Shown here: positions 33,808 through 46,300 of the stretch, one piece after another
How positions within the stretch are numbered: the first letter of the stretch is position 1
Layout: every line of letters starts with the position of its first letter
Assembly (NCBI GenBank): GCA_902729315.2
Contig: LR746269.1
Location: 9,336,231-9,400,230 of the forward strand
Length of the DNA stretch: 64,000 nucleotides
Reading direction: 5' to 3'
Source: Spirodela intermedia
Lineage: Eukaryota > Streptophyta > Magnoliopsida > Alismatales > Araceae
Made by a program: the position numbers and the translations under genes
Notes under the pieces: model-generated
Databases searched by the model: none
Told to the model about the DNA's origin: nothing
What the model saw: only the letters and a program-made list of their open reading frames with translations

Positions 33808-35161
33808 GATTTTGACATAACTATGTTTATGACTGGTTGAAAAGCTGACAAAGATGTTAGTCAACTTAAAGAACATTGAAACTTGGAATTCGTGCTAATA
33901 TCTAATTTCATAAGATGAAGCTTCCCATGATGTCAATGATCAAATTATCATTTAAAAATGTTGAGAAATTTTCCTCATTTTTGTATTTATTTGATCGGAT
34001 GATGTGCATAAACCAAGTCTGATTAAATTTGTTAGTTAATAATGAAAGAGATGATAATGGGCTAAAAATAGCTTGTATCAAGTAAAAGCCTTTTTGATTT
34101 AATAAAATGTAGTAAATGACCTAAGATCTCATGAAAATAAGTTTATCTTGACTGCATGGTCTTCTTAAAATATTTAAGTTATAAACTATAATTATGTCAA
34201 ATATACATGACCTATCATGTAATAATGAGGTTTTATCAATATCCATGGAGCTCAACTTTTTTATGTGACTCTCAAAAAATAAGCATTCGATCATTTTTAA
34301 ATTGAACACATATTACTCAAATGCATATTATTTGATGTTAATGGCTCCTCATATATTTAAAAAGAGTCATCATAAGATTTATTTGATTTTCCCATTCAAA
34401 ATGTTGAACACAATATTCTTGACTAGCATCAGACTAACAATACATATAATTTACAGATGCATCATCTCCCAATTTTTTTGCAACATCTTATCTGGCTTCA
34501 AACCAAGCAACAAATAATGTAACTTATTCTCGTACAAGCAATCATCTATCTAAATTTTCTAGAACACAAAATCACTCATATTCAACTTATTGATCTTGAC
34601 CTTATTCTTATCTTGAGTCCACTACTCCCTCTCTTTCTCTCAAATCAAGTTCCACCACAAACAAGTGATCTCAAGCCCAAAACAACCTCAAATCAGATAC
34701 CATAATATCCGTTGTTGGAGATGGCGAGCATCTTCATTCTCTCGTCACACAATGAAGATTGAGGTAAGAACATAAAATACACTAAATTTACATGGTTTGC
34801 AAAAACCTTGTACAATCACACACAAATACTTTTCTTTTAGAAGAATTGTGTTACAAAGCTCCACTTGACAACACACCGTGCTAACATAGCACACCCCCCC
34901 CCACATGGCTTCGAACAAAGATGGCAGCTCATATGCCTTTTACCAAAAGATTAGGGAAAACATATGAGATGATTGGAGACCACTAAGGCTCAATGGGGGA
35001 TCATTCTCCACGACTCCAATATAGTTATGTCGCTATTTAGATTGCATTAACCGAAAAAAATGAAATTTCTAATGATTGTATGCTTTCACTTATTTTATAC
35101 CCTCAACGTGATGTAGTATTGAGAGCGAAAATAGAGAAGGATACTACTAAGGTTGCAGAAA

Positions 35162-35165
<4 letters not shown>
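33808..35165 (+). repeat. Repeat R, copy beside the right-arm GLR
   Basis: The fullest R copy, continuous from the LTR edge to the GA tract at 35,166-35,193 next to the GLR stop codon. Roughly 34,150-35,165 matches left-arm 1,980-2,900. No gene is present. Confidence 0.75.
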
Positions 35166-35193
<28 letters not shown>

Positions 35194-35202
35194 CGACATT
35201 GA

Positions 35203-38200
35203 TCATCCTCGCCCATTTCTGAGTGTGAGCTCCGTAGAGGGAGGTCCCCTCGCAGGCGTCGCGCTGGAAGAAGGCTCGTCAGTTGACGAGGAGCGGATAT
35301 CCTCCCTTCCGACTGCGCAGCCTCCATTAGTAGAGGACCCGGAAGCTCCCGGGTGAACCCTGGTGGCTGAAGCGGCCGGCGCGGGGTAGGCAGCTTCCTC
35401 CGCCGGCGCCACGGCAGCGCCACTGCGACCCAGCGCCGCGGGCTCGTCCACCCCGGAGACGGCGGTGGGCTCCATCCGGACGTAGTGCCTCGCCCACGCG
35501 ACGACTCTCTTCGGAAAGGGCCTCCCGGAGGACAGGGTCCTCAGCTCGTCCCAGTTCCTGCAGACGTACCTGCCGAGAAAGACGAGGACGGCCGCCGCCG
35601 AAACGGCGCCGCTCACGATGAAGAGGCCCGAAAAGCTCTTGAAGCTCAGCCTGTGGAACTCGGCGACACTGTTCTTGAGCCTGCAGGAGATTTCATCCCC
35701 GAACCACTTCTTCTCCAGCTGCGCCATCAACCCACTCTCCGTGGCCTCCAGAATGGCCCTCGACGCGTCAGCCGCGAGACCAGAGCCCTTGGAAAACACC
35801 TGCGGTTTTCCGACAGGATAGGAGGTCAGAACGGCGCAAGAACCCCGGGAGTCAGACGGCTGCGAGATGATGAGGTGGATCGGGGCTCACAAATCCGAAG
35901 CCTTTGGTGTTGACTACAGGCCCGAAGACGCTGTACTCGCTGCATCGATTGCCGAGGAAGATCCTGAGGTACGGCATCTCGTCGAAGATGGCCGACACTC
36001 CGCCATTGCGGCTTCCTTTCGAGAGGGCATCCTCGTATTCCTCTGGAGACCCGTACGCCCTCAGCTTAGATGGGTCGAAGTTCAGTTGCCCAAAGAGGCC
36101 CTCCACAAAAGAGCCTGTTTGGTAACCAACAAACTCGCCATTTATGCGGAGGCCCTCCAACGTGGAGGGCTGAAGCCGTTGCGCCGTGAGCATCGACGCC
36201 AAGCTCGCAGTGTAGGTCGACACGAAGATGAGCACGACGAACACCCACACCATCACCACGAGCCGAGATAAGTTACTCCTCAGCCTCTCCCCTGGAAGAT
36301 GAACAGACGGGGAAGGCGGCGCTTAGTCGAGTCACCATCCCGAAAGTTACAGAAGGGATAGGTTCAGGAGGGTGGGTATCCTCCGACTTAACTGTGAGAG
36401 AAGACGAGGGTTGAGAAGACGAAGTAGACGGCGGTGCCGAACTGTTGTTGGGGAGGGCCCCTGAACTCCGAGTTGATCCGCTGCTCGATCGCCCACACTG
36501 CGAAGCCGGTGAAGAAGAAGAAGGCCAAGCTGCCCACCCAGAGATCCGTCTCCAGCGGATCCAGGAATATCCACCCGTTGACGCTCTCATTCGGCCTGGT
36601 TCGGACAAGCATCCATATCCCCGTCTCGGTGTAGGGTAGTGTGAAGTTTACTCTGTCGGACCGATTGGCCATTATGGTCGTGTCCCCCACGACGGCATCA
36701 AATTCCTGTTCAACACAAAATATGTTGACCTTGTTGAGTATTTTTGTATCGTAAGAAAACAGTACCGATAAATATTCATAATTAACCGATGATAGAAGAA
36801 GGAAGAAAAAGAAAAGAAGCAGCCTTCCTCGATGAGCTTTACCTTGGTGAAAACCGAGTTTACGAGGTCGTCGTAGCCCCGTGAACTCCAGTTTTCGACC
36901 GTACTCAATGGACCCCGGTCGTCGTCGATGATATATACTCATAATCTACTTTGTAATGGACCCTCCTCATCACAGCGTTAAATACGTCGATGCAGAATCC
37001 GGAGATTCTCGGGCTTGAGCCCCCAGTAGGATCGTATTCCACGTTGAGCAGTCCCTTGAAGCTGACCTTGTCGGGGACTAGGATTCTCAGCTTCCTCCCA
37101 CCGGCCAGCATCGCCCAACCCCTGGAAGCGGATCTCGAATCCCCTGGCCACGAAATCTCCTCTTCGCCGGCCACCGGCGAGTAGATAGACGTCCGGTTGC
37201 TGTTCGGCCACCAGACGCCTACGACCCTCGGTTTCTCCCCGACCACGTTGAGTACCTGGAACGACGAGGGTCTCAGCTCCCTGCCCGACATGCGGAACTC
37301 CCCCGACTTCCCATGGAAGCTGTCGGTGGAGATCGCCCTGGCAAGCTTCCTTCTGAAGGCCCCGCTCCAATTGCCGGAGATTTCCTCCCCGGAAACCGCC
37401 ATCTCTGCCGCCCTCGCCAGCGCCCAGGCCGCATCGTAAGCCCACAGCCCGAAGATGTTCACGCTTCCGAGCTCAACCTCCGGATTCTCCTCGCGAAGCT
37501 TCAGTTCAAGACGAGTCGTCAGATTGCGGAGCTCATTCACGTCGGGGATGGAAGGCCTCACGCCCAGGACGCCCCGCATGGCGTGGACCACCGGAGGGTC
37601 GAGCAGGTGCAGGAAATTCGCGAGCGCGTCCGTCACAATCCAGACGTGCCCCTCTCCCATGAGCCCCAGATCTCTCGCCTGAAGGAACAGACGGGACCCG
37701 AGCAACGCCGTCAGGTGCACGACGAACACGTGGGCTCTCTCGCGGATCAGCCGGCGGAGCTCCTCCGCAATCTGTTCGTCGGTGTGGCGAGGGGAGATCG
37801 AGCTCTGGAACGGAACCCGAATTCCTTCTCCACGAAGCGCGTCGACGAGATGGGCCACCCACGAGTCCCCCGGACTTGTGCCATCGCATATCGGAACCAC
37901 CTCTCTGAATCTAAAGTGGCCGAGGACGGAGGAGATAGCAGCCACCTGGGCTTTGTCATCGAATGCCGCCCGGATGAAGTAGGGCTTTTCAGCGGGCGTG
38001 ACGGAGGGGCTCGTGGCTGAGAAAGAGATGATGGGTACCTCGGCCTTCTGTCCGAAGTCAGCCACGAGCTCGGCTTGAGCCGACGTCTGGGGCCCCAGAA
38101 TGGCCTGCACCCGAGCATCTCTCAGCAAATCCTGAGCTGCGGTAATCCGGGGAGCAAGGAAATACTGATGAGTACTCCTACTATTCGCCCAGCTCACAGG

Positions 38201-38574
38201 TAACAAGAAATAAAACCCATATATGATCATTAACCGGGCTCCGTCATCCGCAAGCCCTGGTCTGCAGTAGAATCTCCGAAATGAGAGAAGAGCGGAGATG
38301 GATGTGAGTACGCACCTACCCACGCCGCACCAGCCACATCTCCTCCGGAATCCCTGACGTGGATCACCAGTCTGGTGGTGTAGTTGCCGTGCACGGCGTA
38401 GAAATCCTCCACGGCCACGAAGATGCTGGCCCGGCACATCTTCCCCAGATAGGTTCCCTCATCGAGGACAGCTCCCACATGAACTAATAACCTCGCGGGG
38501 CTCTGAGCTGCCCCGAGTTCCAGGGACGTAGAAATGAGACAGATGCACACGAGGAGAGGGTGGTAGCGAACCAT
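35203..38574 (-). pseudogene. GLR: Glutamate receptor-like gene with one frameshift (right-arm copy, full length)
   Basis: Five exons with good splice sites: 38,574-38,316, 38,136-36,843, 36,705-36,393, 36,291-35,891 and 35,799-35,203. Exon 1 starts with a signal peptide (MVRYHPLLVCICL). Exon 2 encodes the amino-terminal ligand-binding-protein-like domain and the start of S1. Exon 3 has M1 and the pore loop, exon 4 has M2 (TYTASLASML) and S2, and exon 5 has M4 and the tail. Total exon length is 2,864 bases, two more than a whole number of codons. The excess maps to a TATATAT run near 36,930-36,940, after which the frame is lost and a stop occurs at 36,905. As read, the product would be about 496 residues: the extracellular domain without a channel. 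Everything else is intact, so the lesion is young, or the run is a sequencing error. The left-arm copy shares it. Confidence 0.85.
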
Positions 38575-39478
38575 GACGAATTTAGGAAGGATTCAGGAGA
38601 ACTGCTGATGATGAGAATCCGGAGTTGCAGAGAGGCATCGAGGTACAGATGGGTCACGGATTTGCGAGATCGTTGGGAGGAGGAACAAGAAAAACGTACA
38701 AATTGGAGCCGGTTCAATTCCCGTCGTTCGCCCATTACATTATTTCAAATTAAAAAAATGCTATTTTCAATATGCCTATTTACGGCAACGAAGAAGAAGA
38801 CTATCACTATATCTTTGATTTTTCCTACTTCTTTTTCCAAGCGCAGTTGGATGTTATGTGTAAGCAGTTTAGTTTTATTTGGCATATGGCTGAAGTCGCC
38901 TTCAAGCTAGAGGAGGTGTCCAGTGGTTTAGTCTGGGTCTAGTGAGCCAATTGGTGCGAGGTTGTTCCCTGATAGTTGACTTTCTAACCCAGTTGATATA
39001 AGAAATCCTGGTCGACTGTGTCCTCCATTTTATTTTTGTCCAGATTCAGTTGGCAACCTTCGGTGAAGGTGCATCGTGATGAAATGAAGAGATTCGAGTA
39101 GACCATGCATCGGATATACAGTTCTTGATGAGCCTATTCCTCTCCTAGTTGACATCCTACGCGTAAATCTACGGCAAGTGGCGTGTTGGCCTCCCCGATT
39201 GACGATGGAATGAACGCAACATTACGAACGAAACGCGGTGGCGTGGCTTGCAGGAGAAAGCTTGTTGACGGCAACAACCCTCTTGTCCTCTAAACCTAGT
39301 CCGGAGGAGGTGGTCTACAGGAGGTGGGATGGAGGATGTGGCTGCCAGCGTTGGGAGACGATGCGTCCCCACTAGGAATGAGGAGAAGATGGTTGCCCTA
39401 ACCAGGAGGGAACTGAAGATAGAGTGGGAAAGAGGGGTCTAAGAGAGACAGAGAGAGAGAGAGCGGGAACCATCGCCG

Positions 39479-39539
<61 letters not shown>

Positions 39540-39654
39540 GGATATGGGGATTTCTCGCCCCTGGTTCGCGTTTCCTCATATGTTACTATCATTCACAATT
39601 AGGGCCGTAGATTTACAGCTGTAATGGGGAAGAATACAGAGAGCTCCCCAGCAC
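38575..39654. promoter_or_regulatory. Interval between two GLR genes
   Basis: It contains the upstream region of the right-arm GLR (minus strand) and the 3' flank of the intact GLR. The segment 39,160-39,250 resembles 17,752-17,840 upstream of the GLR pseudogene. A pure (CT)n tract fills 39,481-39,538. No gene is visible. Confidence 0.5.
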
Positions 39655-42600
39655 TCAGGCGGGTTCATTACCCCTGGGAGTCGACAGCCCAGAGAACGAG
39701 AAGGTTTCGGTATCTCTGTCGCCGATTTCCCTGCCGGGGGTCTCATTCCCCTCCGGCGGGGTCCCCGCGCCGTCGTCATCATCGTCGACATTTCCGTAGG
39801 TGTGATTGGACATGCTCGAAGGACTCTGCAGCTGGCTGCAGATATGATTAGGGTTCTCCGCAGCGCCGTTGCCCCCGCCGCCGCCGCCGTTGATGTCCGT
39901 TGTCTCCTCCCCGCCCCTGGTTTCGGCCTCCTCGTTGCGGGCGTCCTTCTCGTCGAAGAGTTTCAGGAGCAGGAGAAACTTTCCCTGGGGGGAGTTATCC
40001 GACCTGAGAATAGAATCCGCCTGCGGGTTGTTGTAGAAGAAGAAGACCAGAAAGAGGAGGAGGGCGCCCCCCGAGGCGGTGCCGGTGATGAGGAAGAGCC
40101 CCCGGAAGTTGCTCAACTTGAGGCTGCTCGACGCCACGTTGAAGCTCTTGTCCAGGGGGATCCCAACGCCATATAACTCCTCCTCGAGCATCGCGAACAT
40201 CTTCCCCTCGGTCACATTCAGCACGGCCCTCGAAATATCCGGAAGGAACGGCGAGCCCTTCGGGAACACCTGAAAGTCAACAACCGTAAAGTCAGACCCA
40301 CCTCACATTCCAGGGTTGGTGGGGTCGGATTCCATCGTTGACTTACGAAGCCGAATCCGTTGGTCTTGTAGGTCGGCCCCACCATGGCGTACTTGCCGCA
40401 GCAGTACTTGGACAGGAAGACCTTGAGGTAGGGGATCTCGTCGACGATGGCCCCCGCGCCGCCGTTGGCGGTTCCCTTGTCCAGGGCGGCGGCGTACTCA
40501 TCCGGCGAGCTGTAGGCGATGATCCTGTTATTGTTGACCTTGAGCTGCTTCAGAAGCTCCGGCATGAAGGAGTCGTTCAGGTACCCAACGCGTTCGTTCC
40601 TCTTTATAAGGTCGCTTAGGTCGGAGACGGTGGGCTGGAGCTGCTGCACCGTGAGCATGGAGGTCAAACTGGCGGTGTAGCTCGAGGTCAGGATCAGCAC
40701 CACGAAGACCCAGATGATCACCACGAACCTCGAGAAGTTGCTCACCACCTTCTCCCCTGCAATTTCCACGAAAGTCAACGTTGAGAAATGAAGGAAGCCA
40801 CGAGATTTGTTCAAAGTCAAAGTTGGCGTTGGATGCAGAACTGTGGGCGAAGACGAGGGTGGAGAAGGCGAAGTAGAAGACTGTGCCGACTTGGTTGGAG
40901 GGCACTCCTCTGAACTCCTCGTTGACCCGATGCTCCAGGAACCAGACGACGAGGCCGGTGAAGACCACGAAGCAGCCGCTGGCCAGCCAAAGGTCCCCGC
41001 TCAGCGGCTTGATGAAGACCCACGCGCTCTTGCTCTGGCCATCGGTGATGGGGACCACCATGGTCACCCCCGAGTCGGTGAACGGCAGCGTAAAGTCAAC
41101 GAACCGGGACCGGTTGGCCAGGATCGTCACGTCCCCCACGACCGCATCGAATTCCTGCGCATCAAGAGAGCCACAAACCTCAGCGAGCAGACCGTTGTCC
41201 ACTGAGAGCCACAAACACTCGACCGTCTACTGACCTGGAGGAAGACCTTGTAGACGAGGTCGTCGTAGGTGCCGTTGTTGTCTCCGGTGCCGTCATCGAA
41301 AGCCACGTAGTCAAAGGGTACTTTATAGGGCAAAGAATCCATCACGGCGTTGAAGACTTTTATGCAGAAGCCGTCGAAATGGTAACGGCCCGTCTCAGGA
41401 TCCCTCCTCACGTCGACGAAATGCCCGAATCCCGGCCTCACGGGGACGCCGATGGTCAACGACTTCCCTTGCATCGGCCACTCCCAACCTTTCGGGGTCT
41501 CCCTCTGATCCCCCGGCCAGATGATCCGCCGGAGGCCGGTCCCGTTGGTCAGATGCCTCGTGACTCCTTTCGCCGCCGTCCAGAATCCGACCCTCGTCGG
41601 CCCTTCTCTAAGCAAGTTGACTATTTCCGAGGTCGACGAATCCAGCTGGCCCTCGACCAGACGGAACCTCCCCGTCAACCCCTCAAAGTCAACGTTCATG
41701 ATCGAGTGGAGCAGCTTGGACCCTATCGGAGACTGCCTGAGCCCTCCAAAGTCCTCGGATGAGCTGTTCCTGCGGGATCGGGCGAGATCGGCCGGCCCGA
41801 TCTTCTCCGCTGCCATGGCCAGGGCCCAAACCGCGTCGTACGCCCAAAGGCCGAACACCAGCGGCTCGGTCAACGCCGTGCCCGGATTCTCCTCCTTGAA
41901 TCTCCTTGCCCACCTCCGCTTGAAGTTCGTCAGCTTAGGCGTCTGCCGCAAGTAGGGCTTCACGCCGACGACCCCCTGCATCACGTCGACGGCGGTGGCG
42001 CCGACGATGTCGGAGGCGGCCGTGAGGCTGTAGGTGGTCAACCACACGTAGTCTCTCCCCATCATTCCTACTTCCTTGGCTTGCGTGAAGACGGTGACTC
42101 CCAGAGCGTAGGAGGCGTGGAGGACGAAGACCCTGGTTCGCATCCCCTTCAACCTGAGGAGCTCCGAGGAGATCTGGTCGGGAGTGGCGGCGAGGGGGAT
42201 CATGCTCCGGTAGGGCACGGCGGCGCCTTTCTCTTGGAGCTCCTCGACGAGGGAGCGGGTCATCCCGTTGCCGTACTCGCTGTCTTCGAAGATGGGGACG
42301 ACCTCCCTCCAGTGGAAGTTGTTGACGATGGCGGCGATGGCCTTCGCTTGGGAGGAGTCGTCCATGGCCGCCCTGATGAAGTATGGGGACAAGGTGGGGG
42401 AGAGAGAGGGGCTCTTCGCAGAGAAGGCGACGATGGGCACCTGGGTCCTCCTCCCCAGCTCTATCACGAATTTGGCCTGGATAGATCTCTGCGGCCCCAA
42501 TATTGCCTGGACCTCTACCTGGTTCAGCAGATCCAGCGCTGCATCAATGGAAAGATGGGATCATGAAAACCTAAAAGATGGACAGATTCTGTCAGAAAAA

Positions 42601-42961
42601 AACTCTCAGACGTTGGTACATCTGGGCAAGAAGAGTCTTGGTTTCTTGGGCAATACGTCGAGGGGGTTGGGGGCGTGAAAGCGGAGGAGAAGACCGAACC
42701 TGCGGATGCCGCTCCCACGGCTTCGCCGCCGGAGTTTCTGAAGTGAAGGTCAACCCTCGTCTTATAGCCAGGATGGGCGGCGTAGAAATCCTCGACGGCC
42801 ATGGCGATGCAGGTCCTGCTGACGTTCCCGATCAGGGTCTCCGTGTCCAAAATCACGCCCACCCGGAAGGGGGTCTCCTCTGCGCCGGCGGCCCATGGGG
42901 GATGTGCAGAGGAGAGGAGGAGCAGGAAGACGAGCAGGAGGAGAGCTCGGTAGCGCGTCAT
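39655..42961 (-). CDS. GLR: Glutamate receptor-like channel (intact)
   Basis: Plant ionotropic glutamate receptor-like subunit, an amino-acid-gated Ca2+-permeable channel. Exons are 42,961-42,700, 42,538-41,235, 41,154-40,842, 40,756-40,347 and 40,269-39,655. Phases match throughout and give 967 residues, typical of the family. The order is signal peptide (hydrophobic run ALLLLVFLLLL), amino-terminal domain (QAILGPQ motif, residues about 90-430), S1 with ANRSRFVDFTLPF, M1 (CFVVFTGLVVWFLEHR), pore loop (FYFAFSTLVFAH), M2 with SSYTASLTSML, S2, M4 (GLFLITGTASGGALLLFLVFFF) and a charged cytosolic tail with a Gly-rich stretch. It is the only undamaged GLR in the window and is clearly diverged from the three relatives to its left, which are closer to each other. 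A TATA-like 'aatataag' lies about 55 bases upstream of the start. Confidence 0.95.
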
Positions 42962-43398
42962 CGTCCACCGGTGGAAGGCGGTCCCAACGCATCGTTTCTC
43001 AAGCTCAAGAGGCTTATATTCGCTGAAGGATGGGGGAAGAGCACACGGTAGCCAGGCACTCAGGTCAACGTCCCCCGCGTAGACCCTTGGAACGTCAGAG
43101 AACGACTATTGACTAACAGGAACGTCTTCTAGTCGCTTCCAGTAGCGTGCAAACGGAATTGACCTAGGAAAAATATCTCTGACTTTCTTATTATTTCCCA
43201 TCGTTGACTGAGTCAGCCAGCCAATCCGGTTGCGGTAAACATATTAAAAAATGAAAAACAAATTCTAGCTCAATAACGACCGGTCCTCGCGTGAATCAGA
43301 CGGGGAAAGCTATGTACAGAGGGGAGGCGCTGCCGTGGAGAAGACCGCCGGCGGCGAGGCGGAGGGATCGAGGGTGGCGGAAACCTCGGCGGCGGGAA
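42962..43398. promoter_or_regulatory. GLR upstream region / receptor kinase 3' flank
   Basis: This interval carries the promoter of the intact GLR; a TATA-like element is at 43,013-43,020 on the minus strand. GTCAAC/GTTGAC motifs (W-box core TTGAC) occur at about 43,063 and 43,205. The right part is the 3' flank of the receptor kinase. Confidence 0.4.
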
Positions 43399-46300
43399 TC
43401 ACGCCTCCGAGGCTCTTCCAAATGTCGTCGGCTCCGCAGGTCTGCTGCGTGAGACGCTAGATTTCATATCTTGCAGGAGCTTCACCACTTCCCGCATGGA
43501 GGGTCTTCGATTGGGGTCTCTGTCGATGCATCGCAGTGCCAGCAGCAGCGCTTCCCTCACCTCCTCGGCTTCTCCGGAGGCGGAGACCTCTTGTGCAAGG
43601 TCTGGATCGACGATCCTCTCGAGTTCGTGGGATCCGTCCAGAGTGGAGGTCACCCATCTCACCAGATCTGTGTCCTCGGGGAAGGAGGGGTCGAGAGACA
43701 TCTTCCTGGTGATCAGTTCCAGCAGCACGACGCCGTAGCTGTAGACGTCCGATTCTCTGCTCCTCCTGGTTGAGAATCCCGACTCTGGAGGAATGGACGC
43801 GGTCAATGGGTGAGGTCTGAAATTAGGGTTTGAGGTTTGAGAGCCGGTGGGATCTTACCTGGGGAGATGTACCCGAAGGTGCCCATGAGGCCAGACGTAT
43901 CGCCCGGAGAAGAGCACTGATCCAAGAGCCCGGCTATGCCGAAATCCGAGATGTGGGCCTCCATCTCCGAGTCCAGGAGTATGTTCTTCGGCTTGATATC
44001 TCGATGAATGATGCAGGGATTACAGTCATGGTGGAGATAAGCCAATCCGTGGGCGGTCCCCAAGGCGATCCTGTGCCGCAGATTCCATCCCAAGGCCAGC
44101 GGTGGCTTGCCCAGATGAAGAACGTCGTGAAGGCTTCCGTTCTGCATATAATCATAGAGAATCAGCCCATATTCGTCTGTCATCCAGAAGTCAACGAGCT
44201 TCACCAGGCTCCTGTGCCTGATCTTCCCCATGGTCTCAATCTCTCTCATCATGCTCGCGTTTGAGCCCTTCTGGTTCTTGAACACGAGCTTCTTCACCGC
44301 GTAAACCTTTCCCTGGCTGAGCTGCGCCCTGTAGACTGTTCCATGGGCGCCTCTGCCTAGGACATGCCTGTCATTCAGATTCTCTGTTGCTTCCATCACC
44401 TTTCTCAGCAGGAGCGAAGAACCCTCTCCCAGAGCAGGCTCTGTTCCTCGATCTGGTTTCTTTCGGCGAAGCAAGGCGTGTACCGAGAGGAGGACCACCA
44501 CGAGGCAGGCGATGGATGAGCAAAGAGCTATGGCTATGACGTGGATCCTGCGAAGTCCTCGTCCGCTGGCCGATCCGCTGGTGCAGGGGCTGAGAACAAC
44601 ACTCCTGTCGCTGCAGATCGAATCACCACTCTGGCAAGGAATGCAGAGCTCGGGATTGCCCAGAAAGGAGCTCGGAGAGGCGATCACAAGTGCCCAAAAT
44701 TTCTTGGGCACGGGGCCGGACAGATGATTATGGGATACATTCAAGAAGGTCAGCGGGATGTCCTCCAGGTGCGAGAGATCTCCTGTAAGATTGTTCTTGG
44801 ATAGATCCAGCCTTAGGAGCGTCTTCAGAGACGCCAGAGAGGAAAGATCTCCAACCAGTCCATTGCCACTGAGATTCAGACCGGCGTTCAGGTTCTCCAA
44901 GGATCCCAGTGACGAAGGTATCCTCCCACCGAAATCATTTCCACCGAGCTGCAGCTCGAAGAGTCCCCTGAATCTTGACAAGAAATCAGGGATCCCCCCG
45001 GTGAGCTGGTTGTCTTGCATCATTAACCGAGTTAATCGAGTCAGATTCGCCATGCTTTCTGGTAACGAGCCATTTAGAGAATTGAATCCCACATCTAGCT
45101 GGTTGATTTGGCTACAGGACGAAATCTCTCCGGGGATCTCACCGCTCAAGCTATTGGAGGAGAGCTTCAAGACAGTGAGCCTCTTCAAGTTGCCGATCTC
45201 TGGGGGAAGGGTTCCTGTGAGCTTGTTCAGGGAGAGGATTATGGAGCTGATGTTCTTGCAGCTTCCCAAGCTCTTCGGAATGGGGCCGCTGAGATGATTC
45301 CCACTCAGATCCAAGAAGGCGAGGCTGGAATTGGATGCAAAATCTGGGATGGGCCCAGTCAAGTTGTTGTTCTGGAGAATCAACCTTCTGAGAGTTGAGC
45401 AGCTCCCCACCCCTGGAGGTATGCTGCCGTGGAGAAGATTGGAGCCCAGGTCCAGGGCCCAGAGCTGCTTCCCGGAGCAGATGTGCGGGGGAATCTCTCC
45501 GACGAAGCTGTTGTTGGTGAAGTCCACAATCTCCAGGCTGCTGTTGAGCCCCAGCCCTGGAGGGATCTGCCCGGAGAACCGGTTGTTGAAGAGGGTGACG
45601 TTCTTCAGGTCCCTGAGCTCGGCCATCTCCGGCGGCAGCTCCCCTGAGAGATTGTTGTCGTAGATGAGCACCTCCTGCAGTGTGGGGATGCTCCAGATCG
45701 CTCTGGGGAGCTCCCCGCTCAGATTGTTCCCGAACAAGATCAGGCTCTTCAGACTGCTCAGGTTGGCCAGCTCTCCAGGAACAGCGCCTTCCAACTGGTT
45801 CTCCTGCAGGTGCAGCAAGGTCAAGGATCTGCACCTTCCGATCTCGGGGGGGATCGGCCCTGAGAGACGGTTCTCAGGGAGTAGCAGATCAGAGAGCGCC
45901 GTCAGGGAACCGAAGGAAGGAGGAATGGGGCCGGAGAGGTTGTTCCTCGTGACTGAAAAGATAACCAGACGAGTCCAGTTCCCGATCCCGCCGGGGATCT
46001 CGCCGGTGAAGCTGTTGGAAGAGAGCTCCAGTTCTTTCAGGTTGGGGAACGGCGCGGAGCCCAGAGGAATTCTTCCGGCGAGCTTGTTCCTGCTCAGGTA
46101 GAGGTAGACGAGCTTCCGGAGGTTGGCGAAGGAATCAGGGATAGCTCCGGTGAACTGGTTGTCCTGCAGGTAGATCTCCTGGAGCTTGCTGCAGTTGCCG
46201 AGGGAGCTGGGGATCTGGCCGGAGAGGGAGTTCCTGTTCAGCCATAGGACGGTGCCGCCTGTCATGTTGCCGACGCTCTCGGGGATCGCGCCGGAGAAGT

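Noticed and set aside
36905-38437. A single 510-residue GLR frame
   Set aside because: Its first codons come from intron 1; the true structure uses exon 1 at 38,574 and joins at 38,136.
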